DNA from: Candidatus Nanohaloarchaea archaeon
GTDB lineage: Archaea; EX4484-52; GLR71
Assembly: GCA_030594675.1 (NCBI GenBank)
Contig: JAUVES010000044.1
Coordinates: 1-5,761, forward strand
Length of the DNA: 5,761 bases
Reading direction: 5' to 3'
Position 1 is the stretch's first letter; every line of letters begins with the position of its first letter. Both the position numbers and the translations under genes were made by a program. This document shows positions 5,477 through 5,761 of the stretch, one piece after another. The notes under the pieces were generated by a model that was given only the letters and a program-made list of their open reading frames with translations, did no database searches and had not been told where the DNA came from.

Positions 5477-5510
5477 TTTATTAATTTTTAACAATATTCT
5501 ATAAAGATAT
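5477..5510 (+). promoter_or_regulatory. AT-rich promoter region of the ferredoxin gene, with T-runs that could end upstream transcription
   Basis: TTTATTAATTTTTAAC (5477-5492) has T-runs of the kind that end archaeal transcription. CTATAAAGATAT (5500-5511) is the best TATA candidate; transcription would then start near 5530, giving a leader of about 20 bases before the GTG at 5549. No bacterial-type -35/-10 pair was needed to explain the region. Confidence 0.4.
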
Positions 5511-5538
5511 AATTCAGGAGATACAAGAGAGACAAGCA

Positions 5539-5543
5539 GGTGA
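5539..5543 (+). promoter_or_regulatory. Ribosome binding site that sets the ferredoxin start
   Basis: GGTGA is the archaeal Shine-Dalgarno core, located 5 bases before GTG 5549. A GTG inside it (5540) opens the same frame but has no comparable site upstream, so 5549 is the better start. Confidence 0.55.
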
Positions 5544-5548
5544 TTTAT

Positions 5549-5731
5549 GTGACATTAAAAGTCGACAAAAGCAAGTGCCTATCATGCGGCGGCTGCATTT
5601 CAATATGCCCGAAAGATGCCCTCACTCTAAGAAACATGGCAATAGAAATCGATGAAAGCAAATGCACAGAATGCGCAATATGCATCAATTTCTGCCCCCT
5701 CGGCGCATTAAAGCTCACGACAAACCTGTAG
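5549..5731 (+). CDS. Small 2x[4Fe-4S] ferredoxin
   Basis: This 60-residue protein consists almost only of two bacterial-type ferredoxin motifs. CLSCGGCISICP occupies 10-21 and CTECAICINFCP 39-50; each is CxxCxxCxxxCP, binding one [4Fe-4S] cluster from C10/C13/C16 with C49, and C39/C42/C45 with C20. It is a soluble cytoplasmic electron carrier. The length is normal for the minimal family and no residue is missing. The start is GTG 5549 after GGTGA; GTG 5540 would add three residues (MIY). The stop overlaps the ribosome site of the next gene, so the two are almost certainly co-transcribed. In archaea such a ferredoxin beside a geranylgeranyl reductase gene supplies electrons for saturating the isoprenoid chains of membrane lipids; the start of the next protein fits that, but another partner is possible. 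Confidence 0.92.
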   Translation: MTLKVDKSKCLSCGGCISICPKDALTLRNMAIEIDESKCTECAICINFCPLGALKLTTNL

Positions 5732-5741
5732 GTGTGATAAA

Positions 5742-5761
5742 ATGGATGAGAATTACGATGT
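5742..5761 (+). CDS. Start of a further gene, possibly geranylgeranyl-reductase-family flavoprotein (cut by window end)
   Basis: Only M-D-E-N-Y-D and the beginning of a Val codon are visible. ATG 5742 follows GGTGTGAT (5731-5738), whose GGTG begins on the last base of the ferredoxin stop codon. MxxxYDV is how many FAD-binding proteins of the geranylgeranyl reductase family begin, just before the GAGPAG loop, and this gene order (small ferredoxin, then reductase) is known from methanogens. Seven residues cannot prove the family, so the gene call is firm but the function is a guess. Confidence 0.6.

Noticed and set aside
5277..5504. 75-codon open frame overlapping the hxsB stop (ATGA)
   Set aside because: The product is basic and low in recognisable features, no ribosome site fits, and the frame runs through the inverted repeat, the palindrome and the ferredoxin promoter region. 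Coupled translation cannot be fully excluded.
1..5761. CRISPR array, tRNA or rRNA genes
   Set aside because: No regularly spaced direct repeats, no cloverleaf with a T-loop signature and no rRNA-like stretches were seen on either strand.

Overview
The window looks like a piece of an archaeal chromosome with moderately AT-rich DNA. Four things point to an archaeon. Ribosome sites are of the GGTG type (before the membrane peptidase-like gene, the ferredoxin and the last gene). Candidate promoters are TATA-like and AT-rich. A membrane protein resembles the C-terminal half of archaeal A24 prepilin-peptidase relatives. A small 2x[4Fe-4S] ferredoxin is followed directly by a gene starting MDENYDV, as in archaeal ferredoxin/geranylgeranyl-reductase pairs. 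The exact lineage cannot be fixed from this sequence.

Layout. Positions 1-861 (+) hold the 3' part of a cysteine-rich, probably extracytoplasmic protein of unknown function. It runs tail-to-tail into a polytopic membrane protein on the minus strand (853-1749), a degenerate A24 prepilin-peptidase-like protein; the two genes overlap by 9 bases. Positions 1821-2156 are the relic of an insertion sequence: a C-terminal transposase fragment on the minus strand between imperfect terminal inverted repeats.

Positions 2230-5280 (+) form the centrepiece, a four-gene operon-like cassette. It encodes an HxsD-like protein, a 99-residue probable RiPP precursor, an HxsC-like radical SAM enzyme and an HxsB-like radical SAM enzyme with a SPASM-type C-terminus. 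The two genes of each half overlap or lie one base apart, and the whole set could be read from one promoter in front of the HxsD-like gene. I read it as a His-Xaa-Ser (Hxs)-type peptide maturation system. The precursor, however, has no His-Xaa-Ser repeats. It carries a signal-peptide-like hydrophobic segment followed by a short tail rich in Trp, His and Asp, with spaced aromatic-X-Asp/Asn triplets. The likely role is radical modification of that tail, with HxsD as a partner protein; the product and its biology are unknown.

Positions 5281-5548 are intergenic. They hold a 13-bp perfect inverted repeat enclosing 54 bases, a 16-bp perfect palindrome, and the AT-rich promoter region of the ferredoxin gene (5549-5731). 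The window ends seven codons into the next gene, probably a flavoprotein reductase that would take electrons from the ferredoxin for saturation of archaeal lipid chains.
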